Below, in pieces: positions 11,201 to 22,505 of a DNA stretch of 64,000 nucleotides (within the stretch, counting starts at the first letter, position 1; each line of letters begins with the position of its first letter). The notes under the pieces are model-generated. The model was not told where the DNA came from, did no database searches, and worked only from the letters and a program-made list of their open reading frames with translations. The position numbers were made by a program, and so were the translations under genes. The DNA comes from Atkinsonella hypoxylon. Taxonomy: Eukaryota; Ascomycota; Sordariomycetes; Hypocreales; Clavicipitaceae. The stretch lies in assembly GCA_000729835.1 (NCBI GenBank), contig JFHB01000004.1:372001-436000 (forward strand), given 5' to 3'.

Positions 11201-13821
11201 CTAACCGTCTATCTCGGGAGCGTCTTCAGTATAAGCGGGTGGTGCGAGACATTCTCCCTTATCAGTCCAAACAGAAGCGAGCTCTAGCTCGATTTCGTCA
11301 CGGCGCTTCTTCAACGCGCCGACTTCGGCAAGGCGTTCGCGTAGCTCTTGTACCTCCTTCTCCACTTGCATCTTCTCTCGCTCTGTGCCAATACGCTCAA
11401 GTTCCCATGCATCACCCTGATCGCCCATTCCAAGGATCAAGTTGAATGTGTGATACTTCTTGAGAGAGGCGCGAGTTGAAATCGTGATCAAAGCTGCAGA
11501 AGCACAATGTCAGTAAGGCACCCTACGTTTATTAGCACATCGCTGTACTCACTGATGCCCTTTTCCTTGCACTTCTCATACAGAAGACCTTCGACATCGC
11601 TCGATACTGCACTGGTCCCTTCATCAATGATGGCATACCGAGGCTCGTGATAAAGCAGTCGTGCGAACTGCATCCTCTGCTTTTCGCCGCCACTCAGAAC
11701 GTCTTTCCATTCCTTTCGGGTATCCCAACCGCCTTCACGCTCAGGCAGATAACCCAGTTTCGCTTCCTCAAGAACTCTTTGAAGATCCTCCTCAGTCTTG
11801 CGTTTTTCCTTCATATCGACATGCCCATCAGGGTAAATGACTTGATCGCGCAAGGTTCCGGGGCTAAGATACGGACGCTGAGGTAAAAACATGATACCGT
11901 CCTGTCCAATATTTTTAGGACGGCTCACCAGGCCCCGGTACACTGGCCAAAGACCCGCGAGGACACGTGCAATGGCGCTTTTGCCGACACCATTGGGGCC
12001 CGATATCTGTGTAGCATATTTTCGGTTAAAGTCCGATGCGAAATCATAGACAAGCACTGATTCAACATACCAAAAGATGATCCCCATCGCGCACAATCAT
12101 TGACAATGAGTCTAGCAGCTCGTATCCGCCTTGAGGCCACAGTCCTGGGGCGACTACTGGAACATGCTCGAATCGGACACCCTCAAATCCCTTCTGAATG
12201 GTTCCCTGGACATCCGAAAGGGAGTAGAGTTCATTTTGTCCGCTTCGCAGATAATAAGCGTCGGCGTGGACTCGATGAAGGGTGGAAATTAGTGTATAGA
12301 CTCGGCTTGTATATCCAGCTAGTTCGGACAAATCCTTGATAGAGTACATCATTCTACCACCGGCATCAGCCAGTGACAGCATGAGTCTCTTATTTGTGAT
12401 GAAATCCTTCATTCGGTTGCGTTCGCGCCCGCCCTTCTCTACCTGCTCTACCATCTCAGCTGCGCCACCTATTCCACCCCAGGCAGGCAAGAAAACTGGC
12501 AACGAGGCCAGAAGATACCCATATGCACTCCAGCTGTACTTCAAGATGAAATCCTCGAGGATATTATATCGGATCTTGAGCATGTAGATACCTTCCATCC
12601 AGCTTTTCAAAGATTTGTATTCTTTATTCAGAAACGTCTTCTCGATATCGGCACCACCATAAAAGGCGACTTCTTCGGCATTAGCGATTAATCTTGCATG
12701 CAAACTCCGGAAATCGCCTTCTTTGCGACCTTCAACCGCCTTGAGTTTTCCGAAAGGGGGTGACAGTCTGCGGAGAATGCTGGCTGTCAAGAAATAATTG
12801 CTCATCAACCCAGCCAGAGCTAATGGGCCAAGCGATCGGTAAAGTTGGAAGCTGAAAACACACAAATCGATGAAGGGTTTGCCTAATGAGGAGTAAAGAT
12901 TCGCCGCCGCAGCACAGAATAATGTAAGATCTTGCGTGATGAATTGATCGGCTCCATGGCCGATACCCCCATCTAAGTTATGCAACTTGTAATAGTTCAG
13001 TTTTTCGTTTAGGTAGAGATCGTGAATGTATCTTGTTAAACGAGTGCGAAAAGCGATGGAGACTTTGGACTCCAGAAACTTGATCATGGCATTGGTATAA
13101 GATGCAAAGCCGCCCAGACCACACCACTAACAACAGCGCAATAGTTAGCGAAAACTGATGATCGAATTGTATCAAGGCATGTATTACGAACCTTGGCGAT
13201 ACCCCACAGAAAAGCCTTACCATTCCCTGCGACCAAGTCACGGACTAGCTCACCATCTAGTCTCGCAACGACCAGTGAGAGATAAGTTCGAAGCATCAAA
13301 AATATGCCATGACTCAGGAGCAGGCCAGCCTCTTTGCTTGACCATCGAGGAAGCATGATGCTCAGAAGACTTAGAAACTGGTGTAAAAATGCCAGGTTCA
13401 AGCCAGGTTTGGTTTGAGCAGACGGAACCGTGCCATCGCCCAAGCCGGACACCCGTGGTGGGTTCAGGAAGAGACGACGATGGGCCTCGAATGTCAAAGG
13501 CTTGGTCGTGTTGATTGTGACTTTGGAGGTACTGTTCTGGTAAGGGACATAGATAGTCCGCGAGCCATCCTTGTTGTGAAGCCAGGAATTGGTCCTGACC
13601 AGCTTACGCCCTTGTTCTCGTTCCTGCTTTTGTCGTTTCCAGCGTCGTCTCGCCCCCTCGCCGCCGAAAACGATGGTCAGCGTCAGGGCTAGTGTGGCGA
13701 GAATGCGAGTCGTTCGTGATGCTCCACGCAATCTTGAATTGATGGCTAGAGTCCATTTATCGATGAATGCCGCCAGCGCATCCTCGGCAGCCGTCCTCCT
13801 CAAACTGGACTGTGCAGCCAT
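11201..13821 (-). CDS. Peroxisomal ABC half-transporter (subfamily D, Pxa-like)
   Basis: ABCD half-transporters dimerise in the peroxisomal membrane and import long-chain acyl-CoA for beta-oxidation. Exons 13192-13821, 12071-13126, 11553-12006 and 11201-11493 give about 810 residues. The N-terminus has a hydrophobic segment (ILATLALTLTIVFGG), followed by the ABCD membrane domain with FRTRLTRYIHDLYL and the EAA-like NAEEVAFYGG. The nucleotide-binding domain has Walker A GPNGVGKS near residue 565, the signature LSGGEKQR near 666 and Walker B with catalytic Glu near 691. A C-terminal coiled-coil-like helix (REKMQVEKEVQELRERLAEV) follows ITISTRASLKKYH. Walker B reads IIDEGTSAVS where relatives usually have Cys for Gly. 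The donor of intron 1 appears to be GTTCGT. Whether it is the Pxa1 or Pxa2 partner is not settled here. Confidence 0.92.
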
Positions 13822-14835
13822 GATGACGGCTGCAATGACGGATCCCAGTGAGCGTTGCGCGCCCGGTTCAGCGTACCAGGTCTGCGCTCATCAAAGATTG
13901 AATCTGACGTCTATGGTCGCGGCAATATTTCTGGCAAGTTTAAAGTGGCACCATGAACAAAACAACGAGCCAGGCGGCATCGGTCGAGGTGGAAAATCCA
14001 TCTGACGAAGATGCATGTGAAGACAGGCGCCGGGTACGGTACCACTCCCGAGGCAGTGCCAACCCGACAAGTACAGGCTCATGACCCGAGCTTGGGCCGG
14101 CTGACGCTGCAGAGCAAAGTGCAGTGGAGAACATCCATTTACAGTGGGCGTATTAACGTCGTCTAGTGCTGGCTGTGTGAGGGACTTCCGGGGCCTCTAA
14201 ATCTGGGGGGGTTTGGGGCAACGATGCGGCTCCTCAAGATGGTCTGCAAATCGCCGTGAGACCGAGCTGGGTCACATGACGACCTTTCCGGGCTCCGCTG
14301 TCTCATTAAATGTAATATGAGATATGCGGTACCTAGTACGGAATAATGTGTGCAAGTACTCCGTACTATCTTTCTGGAACTGGAAGGCTCCAACGCGGCT
14401 CCGGCATGGATTACAGTACTCGCACGAGCAGGCAATCTGTATCGGATATAAAAACGGCTCGATCAACTTGGAAGGCGTGGTGGGCTATTTCAGCATGATA
14501 GTGCAGCTGAGTGGAGCTAACTCTGAGACTAACATGATAAAACCGCATATAGATTTCTTCTGGCGGACTACAGTTGCATGTACATCGTGCCGCTCCTACA
14601 TGACGGGTACCTTCTATCATACAGTACCTAATAATACTTACAATTCATCCGCCCGTGGCTCCGGTGTAAACACATGATACTAATATGACTTTTACAAACC
14701 AATAACTGTACTGACTCCATACCTTGTACCAGATACAAATTCACAAATTTTTTTGCGCCACCAAGGCAATCCCAATGGGCCTCTGACGATCAATTTCGGA
14801 TTAGCAAGTCGCCAGTAGCCTTACCTACCTCCAAC

Positions 14836-14888
14836 CAGGTAGGTCTAGGTGCCTAGGCTAGGTAGGGTAGGTAGGGTAGGTAGGGTAG
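14836..14888. repeat. GGTAGGGTA tandem repeat
   Basis: Tandem copies of TAGGTAGGG run from about 14836 to 14888, preceded by inverted CTACCTCC at 14825. The same TAGGTAGG core recurs at several other places in the window. Confidence 0.8.
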
Positions 14889-16210
14889 CTTGCCATATTA
14901 TGGAACGCCACTCGGAGATTAGATTACTACCTGGGTATACACTCGTGGCATTGCGAGACATGTGGCTGGCGTGTAATGATGATATATTCGTTCGATGATG
15001 ATGTGCTTAACTTCTGCGCATGCGGCTGAATAAAAACCAGATGGAATTAAGACTTGCTGTGTCGTGGACGCCATAGAAGACGCAAACTGTGGCCCATGCT
15101 CGCGATAGCGCTCATGTCAAGGAACACAGACGGTGAGCCACTGATGTCGAGACGTCCTGCGACCAAGGGAGGCCTCTGCGGCAGAATCCTGTTTCCCAAC
15201 GCTAGAACAAGCTCTTTACCCGTATCACCGGCGGAGGGACCGGGCATCGGGCCCAGGCACGAGACGATGCATTCGCAAGTCTGCTGAGCAGGCAAGCTGG
15301 CTGGGGTTAAATTGTCGGGGATGCGGACACTGGGCGCCTACAGACCCAATTAAACGACAAGGAAGCACGACTGGACACTTAAGTGGATGGGCAGCTGGCA
15401 CAGACGGATTCGTATTATCCTTCCAGGGGGCAGATCTAACATTAATAAGATTTCGGTTTTTTTTTTTTCTTGATAAAAAATATCATTCCCATGTTATCCA
15501 CAAGCCGACACAGTGCGAACACGCATACTAGAAGCACCAATCGATGGACAACCAAGACTGTATATAGGCTGCACAATCCGCAGTCCACCCATGTCACACG
15601 CGCACGCACGTACAGTCAAGGTGACAAGGCGCCTTCCTCTGCTGGCTGTCTATGACTCCCGACACCTGCCGCCTTGATAGGTGCGTTAATAACGTTACCG
15701 CCCGTTGTCGCACCGGCAACACTATTTTTGCTATTTCCCCAGTAGGCTCCTGGCCCAGCGCCGAGCCTCAGTAATCACTTCCGCGCACATGAGCAGAGAA
15801 CGGTAACTAACAATGCGCTGTATGTGGCGTGGAGTGAAAGACTCGCTACAACGGCCGATCAGATGCCACCCCAAAACCCAGAAGCTATTTGACGGCAGTT
15901 GAATTGGTATGATGAATGCTCAGGTGTCAAGGTCATTGGCCAAGAAAAGCTGGGGGCGCTGACTCCGTGAATGATTTAATCACTGAGCAGGACATGATAT
16001 CTGTCGATGGCAAGGACTTTAAACCAGCTGCACAAGAAAAGGCACTTGGGCAAATCAGACTCTGGGCGTTATCGGCATCAAATCGCGCAACTTTACAAAA
16101 CATTTTCAACATCTACAAATCAGCACGCATATAATCACCGAACAAACATTCGGGCAGGGCCTAGAACCGGAACGGACAAGCAATCAATTGCGCTAGGTAC
16201 CTACACTTAT

Positions 16211-16236
16211 GCCCACTGCGCCCACTGCGCCCACTG
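16211..16236 (+). repeat. 9-base tandem repeat GCCCACTGC
   Basis: Three near-identical copies of the 9-base unit GCCCACTGC occur in tandem, the last ending in TGT instead of TGC. They lie in non-coding sequence 1.2 kb upstream of the phosphatase gene. Confidence 0.8.
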
Positions 16237-17441
16237 TACTCCGTAGGCTGGCTTTGCTGGTTTGTTGATGGCCCCAGTGCCGTTTCTTGTTTAGATGAGA
16301 CCCTAGGAACCAAGTTCTGGTGGCAGGGCCCGTAAGCTTATAGGAGTAACTTAGAACAGTGTAGATTTCTGGCCTGTGAACTGTGCTTGCCATCCACGGC
16401 GGCCCAGTGTAAGTAAAGTGTTAATTCACCCCATTTCGCACTGCTACAGATCCTACTCTACCAACCAACCCCATCCCGGTTGGTTAATCTCGCAGTGAAC
16501 TCCACTCACACCTCAGCGCCCCCCCTTCCGCCCCCAGCCCGCCGCTCACTGCACGCTATGCTTTGGTAGTGCTGCTTCTCTTCTCTGCCCCTCTGATTCT
16601 CGATCACTTTGGTATGGTGCTTTAAAGACAATTCATTTCGCGTGCGCCGCCCAGCTCCTCAGCTCGCCACAGCATCCCCCCGACTATTTTGTTCGTTCAC
16701 ACGCAGCGTTTCTCCATCGGACTATCGCGATTTTTCATATGCCCAGGTGGCCAAACGGGTTGGTTCGAATCTTGGAATCGTTTGCGGCGATCTGGCGCTC
16801 TAGCTCACATTGGAAGCACCGTGGCCGTCTTACCGCCTACCCAACCTTCGAGCAGCCGGCCCTTGCTACGGGATCCAGGTGACTCCCTATATTTCGCGCC
16901 TCGACGATCATTGACAGCTTGAGGTCTCGCAAGGCCCAGTTCGTCGCTCAGTCATCTGTGCATCTGAAGGCCTATAAACTTGTAGCATTATTAGCTGGAT
17001 GCGATAGCAACCTGTTTTGGCCTTTGGTTTGTTTCGGAAAGCAGAACAAAAGGTGAGAAGCTACTTCATTGTCCTGGCTGCGCGGAAAGGCGCGTATTTT
17101 CGACATCGCAACTGCCTTCTGCCCGCCACCTCTCGAACACTTCCCACAGTCGGTGCAAGTTGACGTTGGCCTGAGACATATTATTACGGCAGTGCGTATT
17201 TTGTGAGTATCTGTTCATATCTCGTGGCAATATCACAAATTTCCACCCTCTCCGATCGAGCGATCCTTCGAAAAGGCTCCATAGCTGATCTACCGCCTGT
17301 AGCACAGTTAAATGAAGCTAACCTTAATCATTTGATAAGCGTACAGAAAAAAGCTGACCGTCCTCGCCTCATTTACTCTTTAAAAGCCCTTATTCCCATT
17401 CTTTATACTTCAATCCGAGCAAGGATTGGAACAGCTCGGCG

Positions 17442-19017
17442 ATGGGAAATGACGGTAATCAAGTGTCACCCGACGAGGTGGGAACTTCCAAGAATGGCCG
17501 TGGCCTGCTAAAAGTGCCCTCGAGGTCCTCGTCGCAACAAAGAAATCAAGCTTCCACCGCATCTACTGGCCTTAGCGAAGCGACTGTCACCGACCCAAGA
17601 AGCAGCATTGACGGAAGGTCGAAGGAGTCTCGAGGTAGTATTTCGGGCAGACAGCGAAATGGTAGCGCCTCAACACATCGAAGCGTTGACGCTAGCGAAC
17701 GGGGCCAAAACAATACTGGCAATTCTCAACCCAGTTCGCCAGCTAAGAGTGAGCGAAAGCGCAGACGGAAAAAAAATGGCGGTCTTCTGGCGTTGTTTGG
17801 TTGTTGCGGTGTTCCTGACACGGCCAACGCCTTGGAAGAAGGTGAAAATGAAAACGTTCACAAAGTCGAAAAGCTGCCTCAACGGCCCACTACAGCCAAA
17901 TCCCGACCACAGGCAGCTACCGAGCACCAGCCAGTGAAGCCGCTGAACGAAAAAGAAACGGGGCAAGATCGTACTTCACCAGACCCCACCGAGAACCAAG
18001 CATCAACTAGTACTCAGGAGGCAGCAACATTAAACCTTGAATCAAGCAAGGTCGAGCCCAAACAGCAATCAGTGGCGCCCGTGGTCAACGTTGACTCTCC
18101 GCCGCATAGGAACGAAAATGAGGTTGAGACAGGAGAGCAGACTGAGCCGAACGACAAAATTGATGTAGATATGCCAGATGCTGCACAAGAAGAGGCTCAT
18201 GAGAGTCCAGTTTCACAGTCATCAGAGGATGTTCAAATTCGAACCATACCCCCGCCGCCTCCTCCGCCATCTTCAGGGCCGGGACCTGCCGTGGTCGCCA
18301 CTCTATCTTCAACTGAGAGCGGACCTTCGGCCTCAGATGCTCAAACTTGGTTGCTGCCTGCCATTGCTCCTGAGCACAGGGGCCGCAAATGTCTTGTCTT
18401 GGATTTAGACGAAACCTTGGTCCACAGTTCATTCAAGGTGAGTTACGTTCGAGCCGCAAGGGATCCGTGACGTATTACTAACTTGCCTTGCAGCTTCTCC
18501 ATCAAGCCGACTTTACAATCCCAGTCGAGATCGAGGGCAATTACCACAACGTTTACGTCATTAAACGCCCTGGTGTGGATGAGTTCATGAAGCGAGTTGG
18601 CGAATTATATGAGGTCGTGGTCTTCACTGCGTCTGTCTCTAAGGTAAGCAAGATTATGTCCTTCTATTCTTGAATCTCATTTCGTGTTGCTGATATCGGT
18701 CCTAGTACGGCGATCCCCTTTTGGACCAGCTAGATATCCACAAGGTTGTTCATCATCGTTTGTTCCGAGAGAGCTGCTACAATCATCAAGGCAATTATGT
18801 CAAAGATCTGTCGCAAATTGGCCGAGACCTGAAAGACACCATCATCATCGACAACTCACCGACTTCGTACATCTTCCACCCACAACATGCCGTTCCGATC
18901 AGCAGTTGGTTTTCAGATGCTCACGACAACGAATTATTAGACCTTATACCCGTCCTTGAAGACTTGGCTGGCCCCAACGTGGTTGATGTCAGCCTAGTTC
19001 TGGACGTCACTCTTTGA
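17442..19017 (+). CDS. psr1: Psr1/Nem1-type HAD phosphatase (NIF/FCP1 domain)
   Basis: Three exons (17442-18437, 18494-18643, 18706-19017) encode about 485 residues. The first 310 are low-complexity, rich in Ser, Thr, Pro, Gln and Glu, with a proline run at 18250-18270. A basic patch (KRRRKKNGG) leads into LLALFGCCG with Cys121-Cys122, a plausible palmitoylation site like that anchoring yeast Psr1 to the plasma membrane. The C-terminal catalytic domain has the DxDx(T) nucleophile motif LDLDETLVHSS (Asp321, Asp323), RPGVDEFMKR, VVVFTASVSKYGDPLLDQLD, LFRESC and DTIIIDNSPTSY. Psr1 proteins act in salt stress signalling, with Whi2 in yeast; that role is inferred. The phosphatase domain is certain, the assignment to Psr1 rather than another SCP-like member is likely. 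Confidence 0.92.
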
Positions 19018-20296
19018 GATACCAACAATATTTTCCTTATTGTTTGATTACCATTCACCTCCCCCTTTTTGTTATACATATCTTCACGGAGACAGCAACC
19101 GCGATTTGCACTATTCGAATCATAGCGGAAGGCGTTTTGGTTTCAGATCCTTCGATTCCGGATGTAGATGTACTACTGTCTAATCATACATAATCGGTCA
19201 TAGCGGGAAAGGGAACGAAGCCTTTCAAGTCGGCTAGATTTTCATTTTTGATCGTAACCGGCAAGTCCTACTGTCTCTTCTTGGGCAAAGATCACATCAA
19301 TCACGGCACATGCCATCACATCTTGGAGACTCGAAAGCGAAATAAAATAATAAAAAGATGGATGGGATAAGAATATGAAATAGCAGGAGCTTGATATATG
19401 TGGGGGACTTACCAGGAGTCATATTTTTTTGCGAGCCAGTGGCTCCGCGACAGAAAATTTTTTTTTTTTGTGCGTACAATTGCATTGGAAGCGGAGAACG
19501 GCAGAGGTGTGCAAAGCAGTGACCCAGGCCCTCAACTTGATACGTCAACTTGACTGCGTCTTCTAGTTCCTAAACCTCACCTGATTTCGAATTTATCGGA
19601 TGCTGTCAGGACAGTTCTGGAGATTCTCCGCAACCCTGATCAGACTGCCACATTTGTTGTAAGGTTTCATTTTCCTCCCCTTTCCCTCATCCTTGATCCT
19701 CCTCAATATACAGTCTTCATATCACTTAATTATGCGCTTAACTCATTTTTTGTATCGTTCTTATTCAAGCGCGCTTGCTACTGGGTTTCGAGGAAAAAAT
19801 GGATTATTTTTTTTTTCGTCTTCGATAGTATTGAAGTGATGGCCTTGGGGCTGATTAGCGGGGAAAATACACGCCGTCAAAGTCGTCCGCATGTACTCAG
19901 CCCTTTAACTCTTGCAACTTGAATGGCAGAAATTCTTGGATGTACATGCAATATGTACAGCTCTTGGATTGATTGTGGTCTAATCTAAAACGGCAACTCT
20001 TGTTATAAGTTGTTTATCGCGGCTGGAACTTTCAGCAGTTCATGAAGCAGACTTATTCTTGAAAGAGGCATGTGGCCCTCTAAAGGGTGGCGGAAAATGA
20101 TTTGCCCGACATGGGGTCACCGTGTTGTGAAGGTGGCCTTAACGTGTGTGCGTCCAGTCGGTGCACCAGTGCGTTTGTCCGAGGAGGTACTGACACTCGC
20201 CCAAACTATTATTTCAAACCCCATCTCTCAATTCAAATCAATCCTGCAGCGATTTCTAATCAGTTCCTCCCTGTGTTTCAGACTTTGCTTGATAGA
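19018..20296. other. Intergenic region, psr1 3' end to Sec61-beta start
   Basis: About 1.3 kb without a supported gene. It holds several T-rich tracts (19455-19470, 19805-19820), probably terminator and polyadenylation region of psr1 and the promoter/leader of the Sec61-beta gene. Confidence 0.5.
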
Positions 20297-21006
20297 ATGG
20301 TAAGTTTCTACTTGACTCAACTGGCTCCCGTGCCACGCCAATGCGACGCAATCTTCGATGTACAGTATTCTATGTGGACACACGATTAGCTTCATGTCGC
20401 ACTCCATATCGAGACGAGACTGGGATTCCCGCTCGCCTGGGATCGACTCGACTGCGTATTCTCTCGTGCTAATATTGCTGTCTTTACTAGTCTTCTCGTG
20501 CTTCTTCACCAGCCAATGCCCCTGGTGTCTCCTCCGGCGCTAGCATCGGCCGCCCGTCATCCCCTACTCCCCCCGGAGGACCTCGAACTGCCATTAGACG
20601 CCGCGCTGCGGCCGATCAGAAGGAGAAGATTGCCAATGCTCGACCCTCAAGCACCAGATCAGCTGGCGCCGGCGGCTCCAGCAGCACTATGCTGAGTATG
20701 TTGCTCTACATATGCAGGGAGGCATATGAAGCTGGATCGCAAAATTTCATGGCTATTGCACAATGATTCGAGAATATACGGAAGCAACTGCTGATTAATG
20801 ATCGAACTTAGGACTGTATACCGACGAGTCTCCCGGTCTGAAAGTCGATCCCGTCATCGTTCTTGTTTTGTCACTCGTGTTTATTTTCAGTGTCGTCGCC
20901 CTTCATGGTATGTATTCGAGCCCCTATACCGCCTCCTGTATGGCTTTTTGTTTTGCTAATCTTTTCAATAGTGATTGCCAAGATTACTCGACGATTTTCG
21001 AGCTAA
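20297..21006 (+). CDS. sbh1: Sec61-beta, translocon subunit
   Basis: Sec61-beta (Sbh1) is the small tail-anchored subunit of the ER protein-conducting channel. The 112-residue protein is split into four exons: 20297-20299 (only the ATG), 20491-20695, 20812-20907 and 20972-21006. Joined, it reads a Ser/Pro/Gly-rich N-terminus, the family motif GGPRTAIRRRAAADQKEK, the SSSTML box, then LYTDESPGLKVDPVIVLVLS and a C-terminal membrane anchor (LVFIFSVVALHVIAKITRRF). All intron phases agree. The first intron of 191 bases follows directly on the start codon. Because it is so split, the gene is easily missed by open-frame searches. Identity is strong from the conserved motifs. Confidence 0.95.
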
Positions 21007-22505
21007 AAGGATGTTGCCTTAGGGATATGGAGCTGATATCGATTTCAAGAGGATACATCACGGCATGAAAACCTGAGGTTGGAGCATCATGGTGGCGCCA
21101 TGTTGGCGGGCGGCGTTCACTGTAGATGCCACCGGGACTGGGCCAGTAAAACTAAGCAGGCTTTTTTTTTTATAAAAGATGTGGCCACTGTAGGGAGAGC
21201 ACCTAAATTATGGCATCTTGTAAAATATATCTGTTCTACTTTTTCAATCATTCATTGAGGTTTTCCTATTCTTTATAATAATTGTGAGCTTGCCTTGATT
21301 GTGACTTGTCAGTCAATAGTGGTTGTAAAAGATTGTGACATCAGGCTGGGCAATAACGGACCTTTCTGTCCATGTAAAGTAAAGCCTCCGCTCAGCGTCT
21401 GGTAAAACTGCAGACCCTGTTGAACTCAGGTTTTGAAAAACACGGAGAAAGCAGCATGGTGAGACATACACTTCATGGTCAAACGTGCTGGACCACAACT
21501 ATGCGCTATGCTACGTGTCTCTGGTGTAAGTATAACGTAATAGAGAGCTGTATAAGGGTGTATAATGGCATGGTCGAATACTTTTTCACCTCATGATGTC
21601 CAGCCAGAACGTATCAGCCCTGTTTAGGTATGTAGCTGTCGGGAAAACCTTTGGTGAGGGGGATTGCGAGGCACTACTGCTGTTACTTAATTATAAAAAT
21701 ATTCTACATCACCAGACTCCTGGCGCTGGGCTGTAATACAATAAACTCCTTCAGTTATATTACCTGCAGAGATAATAAAAGCCGAACAGGAGTCTCGTTC
21801 CATAGCATCTTTGGATGCACTCTATCTGAACATTACAAAGTAATTTGGCATATTGCATCAAGCGTTATTGAAAGAATAGAAGCCAGTGAAGTCCGCGCGC
21901 ATTCACTTCCGGTGTGGAACTACACCTGAGTTGTCCACGCTGGGGGCCATGGATGAGGTGGCTAAGAATATGCAATGCCTATAGACGTTTCACCACTCAG
22001 GCCTGATGCCTGGTACATCACCTACGTCACCGTCTAGATGCAAACAAACCTCGCCTGCTTCCTGTATAGCGGGCTCCAAGATATGAAGCCTATTATGTGC
22101 CTAGCCCACGCCATCTCCGTTCAGAATCATGCGAACAGGTTTTGCCAGCTGATCCAGTCAAGATCTCGGTTTGACGCTTCCATGAATGGTTGAACCTGGC
22201 ATTCTCAACGACCTATAGTTTCAGGATCACCCTGGGCATTCTGCAGCCTTACTATTTGCCTTGCGCTCTTCTAATTCAGATGCCTCAATTCGAATCACGG
22301 GGCATTTCCTTGAGAAGCTACTTTTGAATAGGGTGGCATTACTGGCTTTGGCTATAGGCTTGTTTCATAGGTGGTCGATACCAATTCATGCATCGAGGTA
22401 GTGGTAGCCTAGCTGGAAAAACTGTCTCTTACCACCAGGGATATCTTGCAAGAGAAGCAAAGATTGAGCAGACAGCAGCAAAGTCAGGAGGATAAGAAGC
22501 ACCCA
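21007..22505. other. Intergenic region upstream of sterol glucosyltransferase
   Basis: About 1.5 kb with a T10 tract near 21162-21171 and generally AT-leaning sequence. No gene is supported. The last 130 bases may hold a small 5' exon of the next gene: ATG at 22388, donor at 22398 and an acceptor ending at 22452 would keep frame. Confidence 0.45.

Larger units (their letters stand above)
13822..17441. other. Divergent intergenic region, 3.6 kb
   Basis: This region lies between the starts of the ABC transporter and the Psr1-like phosphatase. It contains a GGTAGGGTA repeat (14836-14888), a T-tract at 15459-15468, three 9-base GCCCACTGC units near 16211-16236, and a pyrimidine-rich stretch around 16500-16600 that suits a promoter or 5' leader of the phosphatase. 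Open frames at 14163-14435 and 15047-15295 have no recognisable domains. I see no supported gene. Confidence 0.5.

Noticed and set aside
13589..14005. 138-codon plus-strand open frame at the ABC transporter start
   Set aside because: Antisense shadow of a well-supported exon.
16211..16236. Short regular repeat considered as a CRISPR-like array
   Set aside because: Units are 9 bases in direct tandem without spacers, and the organism is eukaryotic.
16754..16780. GGTTCGAATC word resembling a tRNA B-box
   Set aside because: No matching A-box at the right distance and no cloverleaf could be drawn around it.
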